Assembly (NCBI RefSeq): GCF_016808095.1
Contig: NC_068972.1
Coordinates: 8,178,001-8,242,000, forward strand
Origin: Vigna angularis
Taxonomy: Eukaryota; Streptophyta; Magnoliopsida; Fabales; Fabaceae
Direction: 5' to 3'
Length of the DNA: 64,000 nt
Each line of letters starts with the position of its first letter. The stretch's first letter is position 1. A model generated the notes under the pieces. The model made no database searches and had not been told where the DNA came from. It saw only the letters and a program-made list of their open reading frames with translations. A program made the position numbers and the translations under genes. Below are positions 13,901 through 25,586 of the stretch, piece after piece.

Positions 13901-16900
13901 GCCATGATAATGAAGCCTCAATTTGGATGGATACCATACTACCCTTACAGCTGTATATGTCAATATATTGAACAATGAAGTAGCACTTTTCACGTAATTG
14001 ATACTGATTTTCACTTTGAAAGTATGAGATAGAAATGTGACGTAGAACCATTGGTGTATTTTGGCCTAGAGGGTGAAGACTCACAATGAGTAATCCACTT
14101 ATATTCCTGGCCAATGCTGAACATCTTAACAAACCTTTCACACCTATGAGTAGTTAGATTTAAAATAAAACCATTCCTGTGCCTTCACATAATAAATTTG
14201 AACGCTTCCATAGATCTGTAAAATGCCTGAGGAGTATTGGCTGAGTGACTTTGGATGCAGGAAATTTCAAACAATGTTTGTTTCATTATTATCAGCATAT
14301 TAGTAAGTTAAAAGGTGGTTATAATCCTTTTTTCTAAGATGCTCCTATAGGGTATTTATTGTCTAATCCGTGCTTAATTTATGTGTATCTCAACTATTAT
14401 TGACCTTCATCTGTCATTATGAACATGAAATTATAGTTTGGCCTTTCTTCCCGTCTAAAGTTTTGGATGTTGTTAACTGCTACTTTGCCTGCCATTGCAG
14501 ATTTTACTGAAAGGAACTCACAGTGATGAACTGAAGAGGATTAAATGTGTCTTGCGCTGTGCAGTTGTCATGGCATATCACCTAATTCTTGAAACTTCAT
14601 TTCTTGTTGATCAGAAAGCTATGTTTTCTACCGTTCCATCTTCGAGTGTCACAGATATCTTGCCAACCAATAAAGATTCCTGTGATTCAGCATCGACTAA
14701 TTCAAGTATTCCATCTCTTGAGTATTCTGGTGAAAATGGAATAGTTAGTACTGATATTGTTATATGCAATGGACTTCAAGAAAAAAATACAAATGGAAAC
14801 AACTTAGTAGAGGAGTTTTCTCCATTCTCTTGTGAACCATATAATCCTGCTGTCTTTTCTGGGTTCTCAGCTATTTCATCTTCTCTTAAGAAAGTTATGG
14901 GGGATAGTTTTCCCTTTGCTTCTTCTGCTCCTTATCAATCTTTATCAGCATACTTTGGCTTCAATGGAAGGAAGCCTGATGGTCAGGTTGATGAGTCAAT
15001 TTCTGTTTTAAACTCTCCAGAGGCTGATGGAATTACCATGATGGAAGGAAAAAATCATTCTAATGAAGTGAAGTCACTTAATGATGGGCAATCCCTGACT
15101 TCCCCCGTGTACATAGATTCCAGTGGCAATATAAGTAAAGATGGCCATAATGATAGAAAAGAACTCCAAAGTAAAGATGATATCAATTCAGTATTGGATT
15201 CTCAGAGTATTTTGGTCTTGATGTCTAGCCGGAATGCCTTAAGAGGCACTGTATGCAAGCAAAGTCATTTTTCCCATATTATGTTCTACGACAATTTTGA
15301 TATTCCACTTGGAAAGTTTCTTCAGGACAACTTGCTCAATCAGGTTTTCATTGCTTTTTCTCTCTTCCTCTACTTTATTTAGTGACTATTGGTAATCATA
15401 TGATACAGAGCGTGATTCTGAATCATTTGATAAAGGTATAGTTACATTACAGCTAGCTAAATAGTATGTAGGTACTGAAGTTTCAAAATGCAATATCATT
15501 CTTGTGTGTATTTTCTCTGTAAAACAAGGTTGGACTAGGTTTTTGTTCTAATTGATTGTTATTGTTTTATATACAGACAAGACTTTGTGATGCCTGTCAA
15601 GAATTGCCAGATGCTCACTTTTATTATTATGCTCATCACAATAAACAGCTCACAATACAAGTTAAACGGTTGCCCCTGGAAAAACGTTTGCCTGGGGAGG
15701 CAGAAGGGAAAATTTGGATGTGGAGCCGTTGTCGAAAATGCAGTTCTGGTTCTACAAAGAGAGTGTTGATATCTACCACTGCCCGTAGTCTATCATTTGG
15801 AAAATTTTTGGAACTTGGCCTTTCTCGCTATTCTTCTAGCAGAAAATTGAGTTGTGGCCATTCTCTTGATAGGGATTTTCTCTATTTCTTTGGGTAAAAT
15901 TATCTATATATTCCTTTTTCATAGTATAATCGGCTTTGTACTTGTTTTGGTTTATCTTTAACATGTTCAATATTTGTTTTAGAGAAACAGATGTATTGTT
16001 TGACATGTCACCTTCACTTCTAAGGTCTGATGATTATGAATTAGGCTATTAAGTAAAATTTAGTTTATTTTCTTTTGTGCTGATACAAATTTGAAGTGCC
16101 ACCCAAGTACTTTTAAGATTTAGGAATGTTCCTTAATGTAAGGTGCTTTTTTTTGTGTTGTGCTCAGTAGTATAGACTCCATGATTTGTGACTTGATAAA
16201 CTCAAGGAGGGTTTTATTGATGCTGGGTTTCGTTTTGTCTTTCCTTATCATGCAGATTAGGTCACATGGTTGCTATGTTCAGATATTCTTCTGTCACCAC
16301 ATACACTGTGTCTATGCCTCCTCAGAAACTGGAGTTCAATGGTGCAATGAGACAAGAGTGGCTTTTGAAAGAGACTAAGAATGTATGCTTCCTATTAGGC
16401 TATTTTTATATAGATATTTCTTTCTTTCGTTTGTAGGGGCTGAAATATAATATACATAAGTTGAGAAAAGTTTTGTTCTTAATTCTCATACATTACCTGC
16501 ATATAAAGTATCTTTAATTTTCTTTGTTTTAAGGTGTATATGAAAGGCATATCATTATTCAGAGAAGTTGCAAACTGTTTGAAGACAATACAATTTGATG
16601 GCCTTGGAGGATCAATTAGAGATTTCTCTGAGGTTGAGAAGATGTTAAAGCAAGAGCAAGAAGAGTTTGAGGTTAGCTTTCTGTTTTGAAATGATTGAGA
16701 CATTTCTTTTTACATGGAACCAACTCAAGTCCTAATTTTAATGTGTTTATACGAGTTGTCTCTTTTCTAGCTATAACCTTAAATTTGGATTTGTATTTGT
16801 TTAATTTGATATGCTAGAATGCATTAACAATAGTGATAATAATACATAAAATGGAAGTTTTAGTCTGTGATGGTATTAGCGCAATAAAAGTCTGAAGTTT

Positions 16901-19839
16901 GATATTGCTGTTACTATAGCTCTAACCAAAGTTTCATTGCCAATGCAAAATTTAGTTTTTTGTTTAATGTGGACAGGTTTAATTTATTGCTAGTGATACA
17001 TTAGTTTTGGATTTTCATTTCAAGTTTTGCTCCGGATGGAAGCCTTACATATTGTGATTACTATGGTGAATATTAATTTCCTCGGACTTCTTGTGTTCTG
17101 ATAACAGGAAAATGTCAAGACTGCCATTGCTAAAAAAGGGGATCCAGACCAGGCTTCCTTCAAACTTCTCACTTTGAACCGGTTAATGTGGGATCTTTTG
17201 ATTCAATCCTATGTGTGGGCTCAACGGTTGTACCCATTACGCTCACTTGATAGCTTAAGACTTGAATCTGATGTCTCTGAGAAAGTTAGTCAAGATGGGG
17301 ATATAGAAATTACGTTTGACACACCTGTTCAAGTAGATGAACTACCAATAAAGGAAATTCCAATTGGAGGACCTCTTCTGGACTGTAATGAACAAGATGA
17401 TCCATCTAACACACAGGATGTGAAAGTACCTGTTGTTGATGATTTGATATCAAGGAGATCTTCTGACCAAAAGTTGAAATTGAGTCTGGATGTTTCCACT
17501 CAGTTACCAGATCATCTTGAAGTACGCAAGAATTCTCCAGTTTCTACAGATATTCCAGCTAATAATCCAGTTGCAGATTTGAAGCTATTAAGTAAAAGTG
17601 CTTCCAATTCACCAGTTTCCAACTTGCTGGATTCAAATGATTGGTTCTGGAAACCATTTACCGACATTCGGCAGATAGGCATAAGGGAATTCCAGAAAAG
17701 ATTATTGCAAAAATTTGAATCTGTAAGCAGCTCCGTTGCTGAATATATACCCACGGCCAATCAATTAATCACCGATGAAGGTACACGGTTGCATATCCCT
17801 CTCAAGACTGACAATCATGTTGTGTCTGACTTCGAGGGTGAACCCTCAAGTATTATTGCTTGTGCACTGGCCTTATTGAAAGATACATATGAGGTATCAG
17901 AAATTGATGATGAGGACGATAGAAATGAAACTGGTATAACTTCAAATTCATCAGAAAGTTTGCATAGCTTGACTAATGGTACCTTAACTTCTTTACAATC
18001 ATTTTCAAGGAGTTCTTCAGATTCTGAGTCTGTACATTCTGCAGCAAGCAGTTCAGAAGAGTCACGGGCCTCTCGTGCTACAGAAAACCATAGCATAGAG
18101 ATTGCTATGGGTGGTGCAAAATCACTTGGCAGGGAAAAATATTCAGTGATATGTCATTATTTCAAGCAGTTTCGTGAACTTAGAAACTGGTGTTGCCCAT
18201 CCGAGCTTGATTTTATTGCTTCATTAAGCCGCTGTAGGAATTGGGATGCCAAAGGTGGAAAAAGCAAGTCCTATTTTGCAAAAACACTTGATGACAGATT
18301 CATCATAAAGGAAATAAAGAAGACAGAACTTGATTCATTTTTGGGGTTTTCTTCTTTGTATTTCAAACACATGAGAGAGTCATTTGAGTCTGGAAGTCAA
18401 ACTTGTCTTGCAAAAGTCTTGGGGATCTATCAGGTTGGTGAGCTGTTTGCGCATCTTTTTCTTTTCCATTGGCTAACTTTTTCACCAAATTGTTAAATTT
18501 CAGTCTCTATTTACGTTTTTTTTTTTACTTTTAGTTCCTACATTTAACAAAGTATTGTAGTCCCTCAACAGGGATCTTGCTTTTCCTAGTTCTTTTGGGA
18601 TTAAAGCTGAAATAAAAGCAAGTACACAGGGGAACTAAAGCAAAAGAAAGCCGTATATAATTAAAATAGTGTTACATTTTCTACCTTCATGGAATTTTAA
18701 GCATGTCAATCTGAATGCAGGTTACTAAAAGACATGTCAAAAGTGGAAAAGAGGTTAAATATGACCTCATGGTGATGGAAAATCTTACCTACAATCGAAA
18801 TATTACTCGCCAGTATGATCTTAAAGGTGCTCTTTTTGCCCGGTACAATTCTGCTGCTGATGGTGATGGAGATGTTCTTTTGGATCAGAACTTTGTGAAT
18901 GACATGAACTCTTCCCCATTATATGTCAGTCATAAAGCAAAGCGTGTTCTTCAACGCGCTGTTTGGAATGACACATCTTTTCTGAATGTAAGTCTGCATT
19001 GCAAGCATTTTGCCTATAAGCTTAACTTTTCTGATTGAATTGTAGTATTTCTCTGAACTAATTTCTTTGGTTAATACATGGAGTATATGTTAGGATTCCA
19101 AATGAGTTTGGTCACATTAAGTAGGAATGAGCACATATAAGAAATAAGATCCACATATCCATTGTCTTAAGGTTAATACATGGAGTATCTTGATTTTCTT
19201 ATATGGAATGTTCATAACTTATTGGTGTTGAACCTTCCCCACGTTTTCCTTAATGAAAACCCAATAGTATATTTGGTAGCACAATTCATTTGAATGTGAT
19301 CCATATTTTCAAATTATGGGAATTCATATAATTCCTCCCTAGTTCTCCCTACTAAATGCCCCTGCAATCCATCGTGGTATTTGTTCCTAAATTCTTCATA
19401 AAAAGCATATATAATCATGCCATTACGTTACCCTTATTCTTGAATTTGTTTTTGTTTTGGACTTCTTTTCCTGATTATCTGACATTGTTTATTTCATTGT
19501 TTGCTCAATATGCAGTCAATCAATGTGATGGATTACTCCTTGCTTGTTGGAGTAGATTCTCAGAAGCGCGAGCTAGTCTGCGGGATCATTGATTATCTCA
19601 GGCAATATACATGGGACAAGCATCTTGAGACATGGATGAAGTCATCACTTGTTGTGCCAAGAAATGTGTTGCCAACTGTAATCTCTCCTAAAGAATACAA
19701 AAAGAGGTTCAGAAAGTTTATGTCTACATATTTTTTTAGTATTCCAGATCACTGGTGTTCTCAGAAATCTTCCAATCCTTGCAAACTTTGTTGCTCAGGG
19801 GAAGAAGATGATGATCATCCTTCCCCAGAAAAGCCCTAG
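10984..19839 (+). CDS. FAB1D: 1-phosphatidylinositol-3-phosphate 5-kinase, FAB1C/D-type
   Basis: Makes PtdIns(3,5)P2 from PtdIns3P on endosomal and vacuolar membranes. Twelve coding exons: 10984-11224, 11331-11364, 11448-12104, 13173-13317, 13386-13727, 14501-15343, 15577-15893, 16256-16382, 16534-16671, 17108-18433, 18721-18987, 19516-19839. They total 4761 nt in frame, giving 1586 aa. Order: short Cys-rich N-terminus with only two CxxC pairs (CHYC, CKSC) instead of a full FYVE finger; acidic linker; chaperonin-like TCP-1/Cpn60 domain (about residues 300-560, with the GALGHSIDGLSSFDSMDQ stretch); Fab1-type Cys-rich domain (about 735-950); C-terminal PIP kinase with FIIKEIKKTE, RQYDLKG, MDYSLLVGVD and DYLRQYTWDKHLE. 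The start is the first of two close ATGs (10984, 10993). FAB1D is favoured over FAB1C from the MC-HYCGAGL opening, by memory; length also fits FAB1C. Confidence 0.9.
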
Positions 19840-21238
19840 TACAAGAGTGACGAGTGCTTTCTCTGTCCAAATCTATTGATTTCTTTCCAAAATATATATA
19901 CAAATTTGAGAATTTATGCAAGTAGTTAGCAATGTATATAGACAATCAAATATTGATTGTAAACCTAGCCCTGCTATTCTGCATTTTTTAGCGAATTTCT
20001 AGGGATGCTGTCATTTACAGGTCCATCCTCTCCCTGTAAGAGAAAAGTAAATTTTTGTAAAGCCTATGGTAAATGTAAAGGTTTATTTAATCAATGAAGA
20101 GAGCTTGCCTTTGCAATCTTGGTTTTTGCTTCTTTACATATTACAATGAAACCACATTCTTTACCAGTTATTATTACTACTTGAATGGACAGCCCTGTTA
20201 CTAGACTCGTCAATTTGGCCGCACTAATATGGTTTGGCCCTGACCCACGTGGGTTGGGGTCAGAAAAGTCCACAGGACCAAAAAGCTCCTCATAGAAAAA
20301 GCCCATAAGGTCAAAATATCTATAAAAGCCCTGTGGGTTAGGGTCAACCTATGGGTCTTTTTTTTAGAATTTTTTTTTATTTTAAATACAAGAAAAAATG
20401 TAATTAATTCTAATTTGTTACAAGTCTAAGTGTTATAATTTTTAAAAATGATCCAATTATATTTGATAGACCAAAATTACCTAATTATCTTTTTTATTAT
20501 ATAAAATAAATATTTATTTTCGTACTTAAAATTCTATAAATAATCTTGTTTGAATATATAAATTATATATTGAATTTAAATTATGATATAATATTTCATT
20601 TTTTCTAGAAGTTCTAATCTTAGACAACAATTCCATTTTTCCATATACACTGTCACACCTATAATAATCTAGATTTCTTCTGCAAAAAATTAGACAAATA
20701 ATTAATTTGGCCCAAAATACAAACAATAAAAAGATAATGTAAAAAAACAGAAATTCAAAGATAACTCATGTTGAAAGACAAAGGTATAGAAAACTCCAAT
20801 AATTTAAGTGACTACTAATTAAATTCTTTCAATTTATTTTATACTTTGCAAAAAAAAAATTTGTCATAAGAATTATCTTATATCATTAGCAAAGCAAATA
20901 AAAAAAAGCATTTTTACAAGCCAAACTAAGACTAGAAATCATCAAATTCATATTAGAGATCTTTATTTGAATTACAACTTATCATTTACTATAAAAAATG
21001 TATTTATAGAAAATAATTATATCTATCATCCATGAAACTCATATTGCAATGAATATAAATAATTTTTATTAATTTTATAAATAATTTTTGTTATAAATAA
21101 TTATTTTAGTTTATCAAAATAATAAGTTTTAGAAATAATTAAATAAATAATAACATTTAATTTACAAAATATAAGATAATTATTTTAATTAAAATATATA
21201 TTTAATAAGATAATAACGTTTAAACTAATTTTAATTTA

Positions 21239-22587
21239 GGGTTAAATATGTTTTTCGTCCCTTAAGTATCACACGATTTTGGTTTTAATCCCTACTCAAA
21301 ACTTTGATGGTTTTTAGTCCTCGTAGTTTTGAAACTCTTAGTATTAGTCATTAAAAATGGATGGCGTTAAGTTTTAGTAGATGTGGCAAACAGCAACGCC
21401 AGGTTTGATGCCAGCTGTCGTGCCAAGTTGATTGTTTCATTTTTCAAGTTGAATCTAACTTTGACTTCTACGCCACTCAGAAGCTTCCCGTTTCTGCCCC
21501 TCGCCCTCCAGCAGCACCGTGGCCAGGAAGGTCCATTTTTCACTTTGCGTTGATCGCCAGAGGAACGTGTACAAAAAAGTCTGCCTATTTTTTCCCCTTT
21601 CATTTGTAAAGTTTTGGATTCTTGAGATTGTTTTGATCTTTTTTTACGATTTGCAGCAATTACAAGAACCTGGGAACATATGATGTTTTTGTTAGTTGTT
21701 TCCTTTTCTCTTGTGTATTTCTTTCTTTCTCATTAATTTGTAAATTATATGAGGGGCTGTTTTTCTTGCTTTTCTTAGCAGAAGTTAATGGCCTTTTCTT
21801 TAAATTGGATTTTACTGTAAAATTAAGGCGAAATCTAAAGAAAAACTATTTTAATTTAACTCAAAAGTAGTGGGAAACATAAATGTTGTATTCAATGGTA
21901 GACCTCATTTTTGGATTAAGAAAAATGGTATTAGTCTCTGCATATCCCATGGCAAATCTGAACACTCCAGTGCCTCCAATTACTGGAATCTCCCTGATGT
22001 TTTGGGTGATGCGGTTCCTCCCCAACACAGTGATGGTGCTCCCATTGTACTTCCCTTCAATTAACACGAAGTTCAGAACCACCAACAAGATAAACTCCCT
22101 CTACGACGTTCCTACAACCAAACCCTCGATTCTTCCCACCACCTTCGAGGTTGGCTCCGGTCCTCCTTCTCCAAACTTCCTAGCTTCATCAAAATTGTTG
22201 GTTGCCTCTCTGAGCTCGTCGAAGGAGAAGACAGAGATCCCAAAGTAGACACCTCCACTTTCCATGGACGTTGTATTTCTGAAGGAAGAAGAATAAACGT
22301 TTCTTGATTTGTTTTGGAGGCCTGAACGTTTCTTTCTTCCTTTCAACAACAAAAGAATAACATCAACCAAGGCAAAAACCCCAACCAGGACCGGTATTCC
22401 AACACATAACGCTGGCATCAAACCTAACATCGTCGTTTGACACATCTACTAAAACTTAACGCCATCCATTTTTAAGGACTAATACTAAGAGTTTCAAAAC
22501 TTCGAGAACTAAAAACCATCAAAGTTTTGAATAGGGACTAAAACCAAAATCGTGTGGTACTTAAGGGACGAAAAACATATTTAACCC
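21239..22587. mobile_element. Pack-MULE with perfect 9-bp target duplication
   Basis: Terminal inverted repeats of about 148 bp (21239-21386 and about 22440-22587) begin GGGTTAAATATGTTTTTCGT and differ at only a handful of positions. Flanking bases TTTAATTTA at 21230-21238 and 22588-22596 are identical, a 9-bp duplication diagnostic of Mutator-like elements. The 1.05-kb interior has no transposase. On the minus strand it carries fragments of an LRK10L-type receptor kinase and a dirigent protein in one reading frame, and a GC-richer block of unknown origin near 21.39-21.6 kb. The high TIR identity implies a fairly recent insertion, younger than the surrounding hAT. Confidence 0.92.
21861..22445 (-). 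pseudogene. Chimeric LRK10L receptor kinase / dirigent fragment inside the Pack-MULE
   Basis: Reading from ATG at 22445, residues 1-95 hold a hydrophobic membrane segment (about 11-34), a basic stop-transfer stretch (KGRKKR), then VYFGISVFSFDELREATNNF, the juxtamembrane and kinase entry of LRK10L-type receptor kinases, stopping at GEGG where the glycine loop should continue. From about 22160 the frame passes straight into dirigent sequence: SKVVGRIEGL, then a TAG at 22101-22103, then in the same frame GKYNGSTITVLGRN, GGTGVFRFAMGYAET and EYNIYVSHYF, the C-terminal part of the dirigent barrel. The kinase catalytic core and the dirigent N-terminus and signal peptide are absent. The TAG falls where dirigent proteins often have Gln. 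Expression is unknown; as it stands only a 114-aa product would be made. Confidence 0.85.
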
Positions 22588-22632
22588 TTTAATTTATGGA
22601 AAACAATTTTTTTTACTTCTCTATTTTATAGG

Positions 22633-22636
<4 letters not shown>

Positions 22637-22685
<49 letters not shown>
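22637..22685. repeat. (TA)n microsatellite
   Basis: A TA run of about 49 bp within the hAT element, just right of the nested MULE. Confidence 0.9.
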
Positions 22686-22691
<6 letters not shown>

Positions 22692-22703
22692 GTATTCACA
22701 TTA

Positions 22704-22967
22704 GTCAAAGACGAGACCACCAATAGAACATGTTGTATGAGTAGTTTAGAAATAAGTAAAAATGTAAGAATAAACTAAAAATTATTAATGAAAAACTGAT
22801 AGATATTAAATGAATTATTTATAATTAATTAACATGTCAAAGAACAGACCACCGATAAAACAGGTTGTATGAGTAGTTTAGAAATAAGTAAAAATGTAAG
22901 AATAAACTGAAAATTATTAATGAAAAACTGATAGATATTAAATGAATTGTTTATAATTAATTAACAT
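22704..22967. repeat. 132-bp tandem duplication (two copies)
   Basis: The block starting GTCAAAGACGAGACCACCAA at 22704 is repeated from 22836 with about ten substitutions. Both copies are inside the hAT element and lack a coding frame. Confidence 0.9.
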
Positions 22968-23388
22968 ATTTCTATACTTGAGTGACTGTTTATAAGATTA
23001 AAATGTAAATTTCCAATATTAATTTTTTATATCAACAAGTTTAATTTACATAAAACCTCATTTTTTATCTTTCTAATGCGGTTATTTGACCAATTTGATT
23101 CATAAATATTTAATATATATAATATATACAATATAATATATATGAGAGAGAGTAAAATTACAATAAATTATGTATATATAAATTATATTGTTTCTAAAAT
23201 TTAATTAAAGTTTTGCAGTGGAGCTAAACCCACTTTAACCGTGACCCTAACCCACTTGAGAGAGGGTTTTGGAGATTGTGACTTTTTTCTGACCCCTACT
23301 TGAAGAACTTCTTAAAATATGACTTTTTCAATAATGGATTAGGGCTTACCCTAGGACCATGGATTAAATTGACACCTCTACCTGCTAC

Positions 23389-24880
23389 TTTGAATAAAAG
23401 CTGCAAGTTAGGATTTGACTAGAAATAGAAAATAGAAACTTAGATAGAATAAAGTGACAGGAAATTTTATAGAATCCTTTTTGCTGATTAAACAATATTT
23501 TATCTTTTAAATTTTTTACCCTTGTTAAGTTTAATATTAATGAAGCCACTCTTCGAAGATTTTTTAATTAAAAGTTTCATCTCATCAAGTTAAGGATGAA
23601 TGAGTTTGTATTTGTTCAGTGACATGTGATAGGAAAGTTTTGAATCCATAACGAAATAATTAAGATCAAATAATTATTAATTTTAAATATGTTTTAAAGG
23701 AGAAATTTATAATAAGTTTAAATACAAAGGTAGTGATGGATAATGAATTCCAAAGATAAAACGTAGAGATAGATTTTCTTTTCAAAGCATATTTTATCTA
23801 CATATACTCCTAAATGATGTATCAAATTAAAAGGAAAATTGTAACACTTATATAAAGTTTTATGCAAAAAATACTTTATGTTTCGGCATGATTTAAAACC
23901 CTAATCCAAAACATTCAAAGTTCTTCGCTCCATTATTTGGTTGCGATATCTTTTCTCTTCTCCTTATCCAAGCCGCGGGGAGAGTGCCTATAAAAGACAC
24001 TCCGACGCTGAAGTAAGTAACTTTGCACAATAATTTTGTAATCAAGATTAGTTATCAAAGTTCAAAAGTTACATGTCCTTTTTGTCAGACAAATATTTAT
24101 AAATTATAATGAGCTTACCGTGTTAGGTCAGACTTATTAATCACCAATAAATTATATTTTTAATTGTCAATAAATAACAATTATTTTCATTAACTCCTCG
24201 ACAGTTATTACTATTTTTACGGGTTAACTATTTGTCTCTCAGTTCATTTGCCTGAAAGATATCATCGGTCCATAAACTCAAAATAACTTAGAGGCTCTTT
24301 TTTTGCATTTTTATCGTTAGTCGACTATAAGTTCATAATATTACTTTATTTTCTTACGAAGAGTTTTGTTAATAAAAGACGTTGTTTTTCGGTCGGTTTT
24401 TTCTATTTTAGCCGCTTATTATTTGCTTATTTTTTTCGGGCCAGGAGTCAGGCTATAATTTGATGTGCCCTTTTGCTCTGGCTGAAATTATATTTAAACT
24501 TCATCAAAGTTAGTTAGTAATTTGCTCCAAAAAATTTAACAAGACATGTTTAAGTAGAGGCTATTTCTTTTTCTGTAATCGTCTTAGTGAAATGACTTAG
24601 TTACTTATTATTATTATTTTATCTTGCTTACAAATTTGTATTACAGACTATATAATTTAAAATGTAAATTTATATTATAGAATTGTTTTTTAATTTGTAT
24701 TATACATTATATAATCTAAAATATTTATGGATCTTATAATCTTAAAGCACGGGGAAAAATAAAAAACTATCATTTTCTATTAATTTCAGCATATATATAT
24801 ATATATATACATACATATATATATATATATATATACATACATATATATATATATATATACATACATATATATATATATAT

Positions 24881-24935
<55 letters not shown>

Positions 24936-25230
24936 GAATTTTAGAAAGTATAGGTCCAGGAAGAAAACATGGAGTTGCCCAAAAAATTCCCATTAGGTTT
25001 ACTTTCAGGTACTTTAAACAGCATTATCCCAATCCAAACTATATTCTATAGGCTGTTAGTTATAACCACAGTAATGCAAAGGTATAAACATTACCCAAAT
25101 TAAAAGCAAATTGGCACCAAAAAGTTGTTGCTGTAGAAGGAAAAGTATATTCCTACAAGAATTTTCATTCCAAAGGAAGGAACCTACAAAAAATATGGAA
25201 TTGTTTCCTTTATTTAAATATTGAAAATAT
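23389..25230. other. Spacer between the hAT element and the exostosin-family gene
   Basis: AT-rich sequence without a supported gene. It contains an LTR-like phrase at about 23.96-24.02 kb (GAGAGTGCCTATAAAAGACA followed by CTCCGACGCTGAAGT) similar to the fragment near 3.4 kb, and a compound TA/CATA microsatellite at 24791-24932. The 3' UTR of the minus-strand glycosyltransferase probably begins somewhere between 25.2 and 25.58 kb. Confidence 0.6.
24791..24932. repeat. Compound (TA)n / CATACATA microsatellite with higher-order periodicity
   Basis: Blocks of (AT) are separated four times by a CATACATA interruption, giving a higher-order repeat, followed by a pure AT tail of over 30 bp. Confidence 0.95.
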
Positions 25231-25586
25231 CCTCATCACAACAGAACTTCAATGAGAAAACTTTTAAAAGAGAAATCAGCGACTCAAACAATAAACAATA
25301 AAATCACCGATCAACATTTCACTCTGAAAACTTATCAGTCTACAATACAAAGTGAAGAGAAGCATGGAAACATATCAATTCAGGTGCTGTGAGATTCAAA
25401 TGCTTAGTTCCACACTACTCACAGTCAATGGCAACTAACTTCTACACCATTAAATAAGCATTCACTATCTAAAGATTTAACAAACTCCTCTCACCAAAAG
25501 AAAAGAAATTGGTCCAAAACCGAACCAGATATTAAACTATATCTCGTCCCTCTAAAAGAAGAAAAACAAAAAAAAACTACTTAAAT

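Larger units (their letters stand above)
20202..23380. mobile_element. hAT-type non-autonomous transposon, host of a nested MULE
   Basis: The left end TAGACTCGTCAATTT (from 20202) and the reverse complement of the right end, TAGAGGTGTCAATTT (ending 23380), form an imperfect terminal inverted repeat. Flanks are CCTGTTAC (20194-20201) and CCTGCTAC (23381-23388), an 8-bp duplication with one mismatch, as expected for hAT insertion. Subterminal regions are also inverted copies: GGGTTGGGGTCAGAAAA-like text appears on both sides, with GGGTTAGGGTCA in each. Length is 3179 bp, of which 1349 bp is the later MULE insertion. No transposase frame is visible. It lies just downstream of the kinase 3' UTR. 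Confidence 0.8.

Noticed and set aside
24742..24993. 83-residue Ile/Tyr-repeat frame
   Set aside because: Pure translation of the TA/CATA microsatellite.
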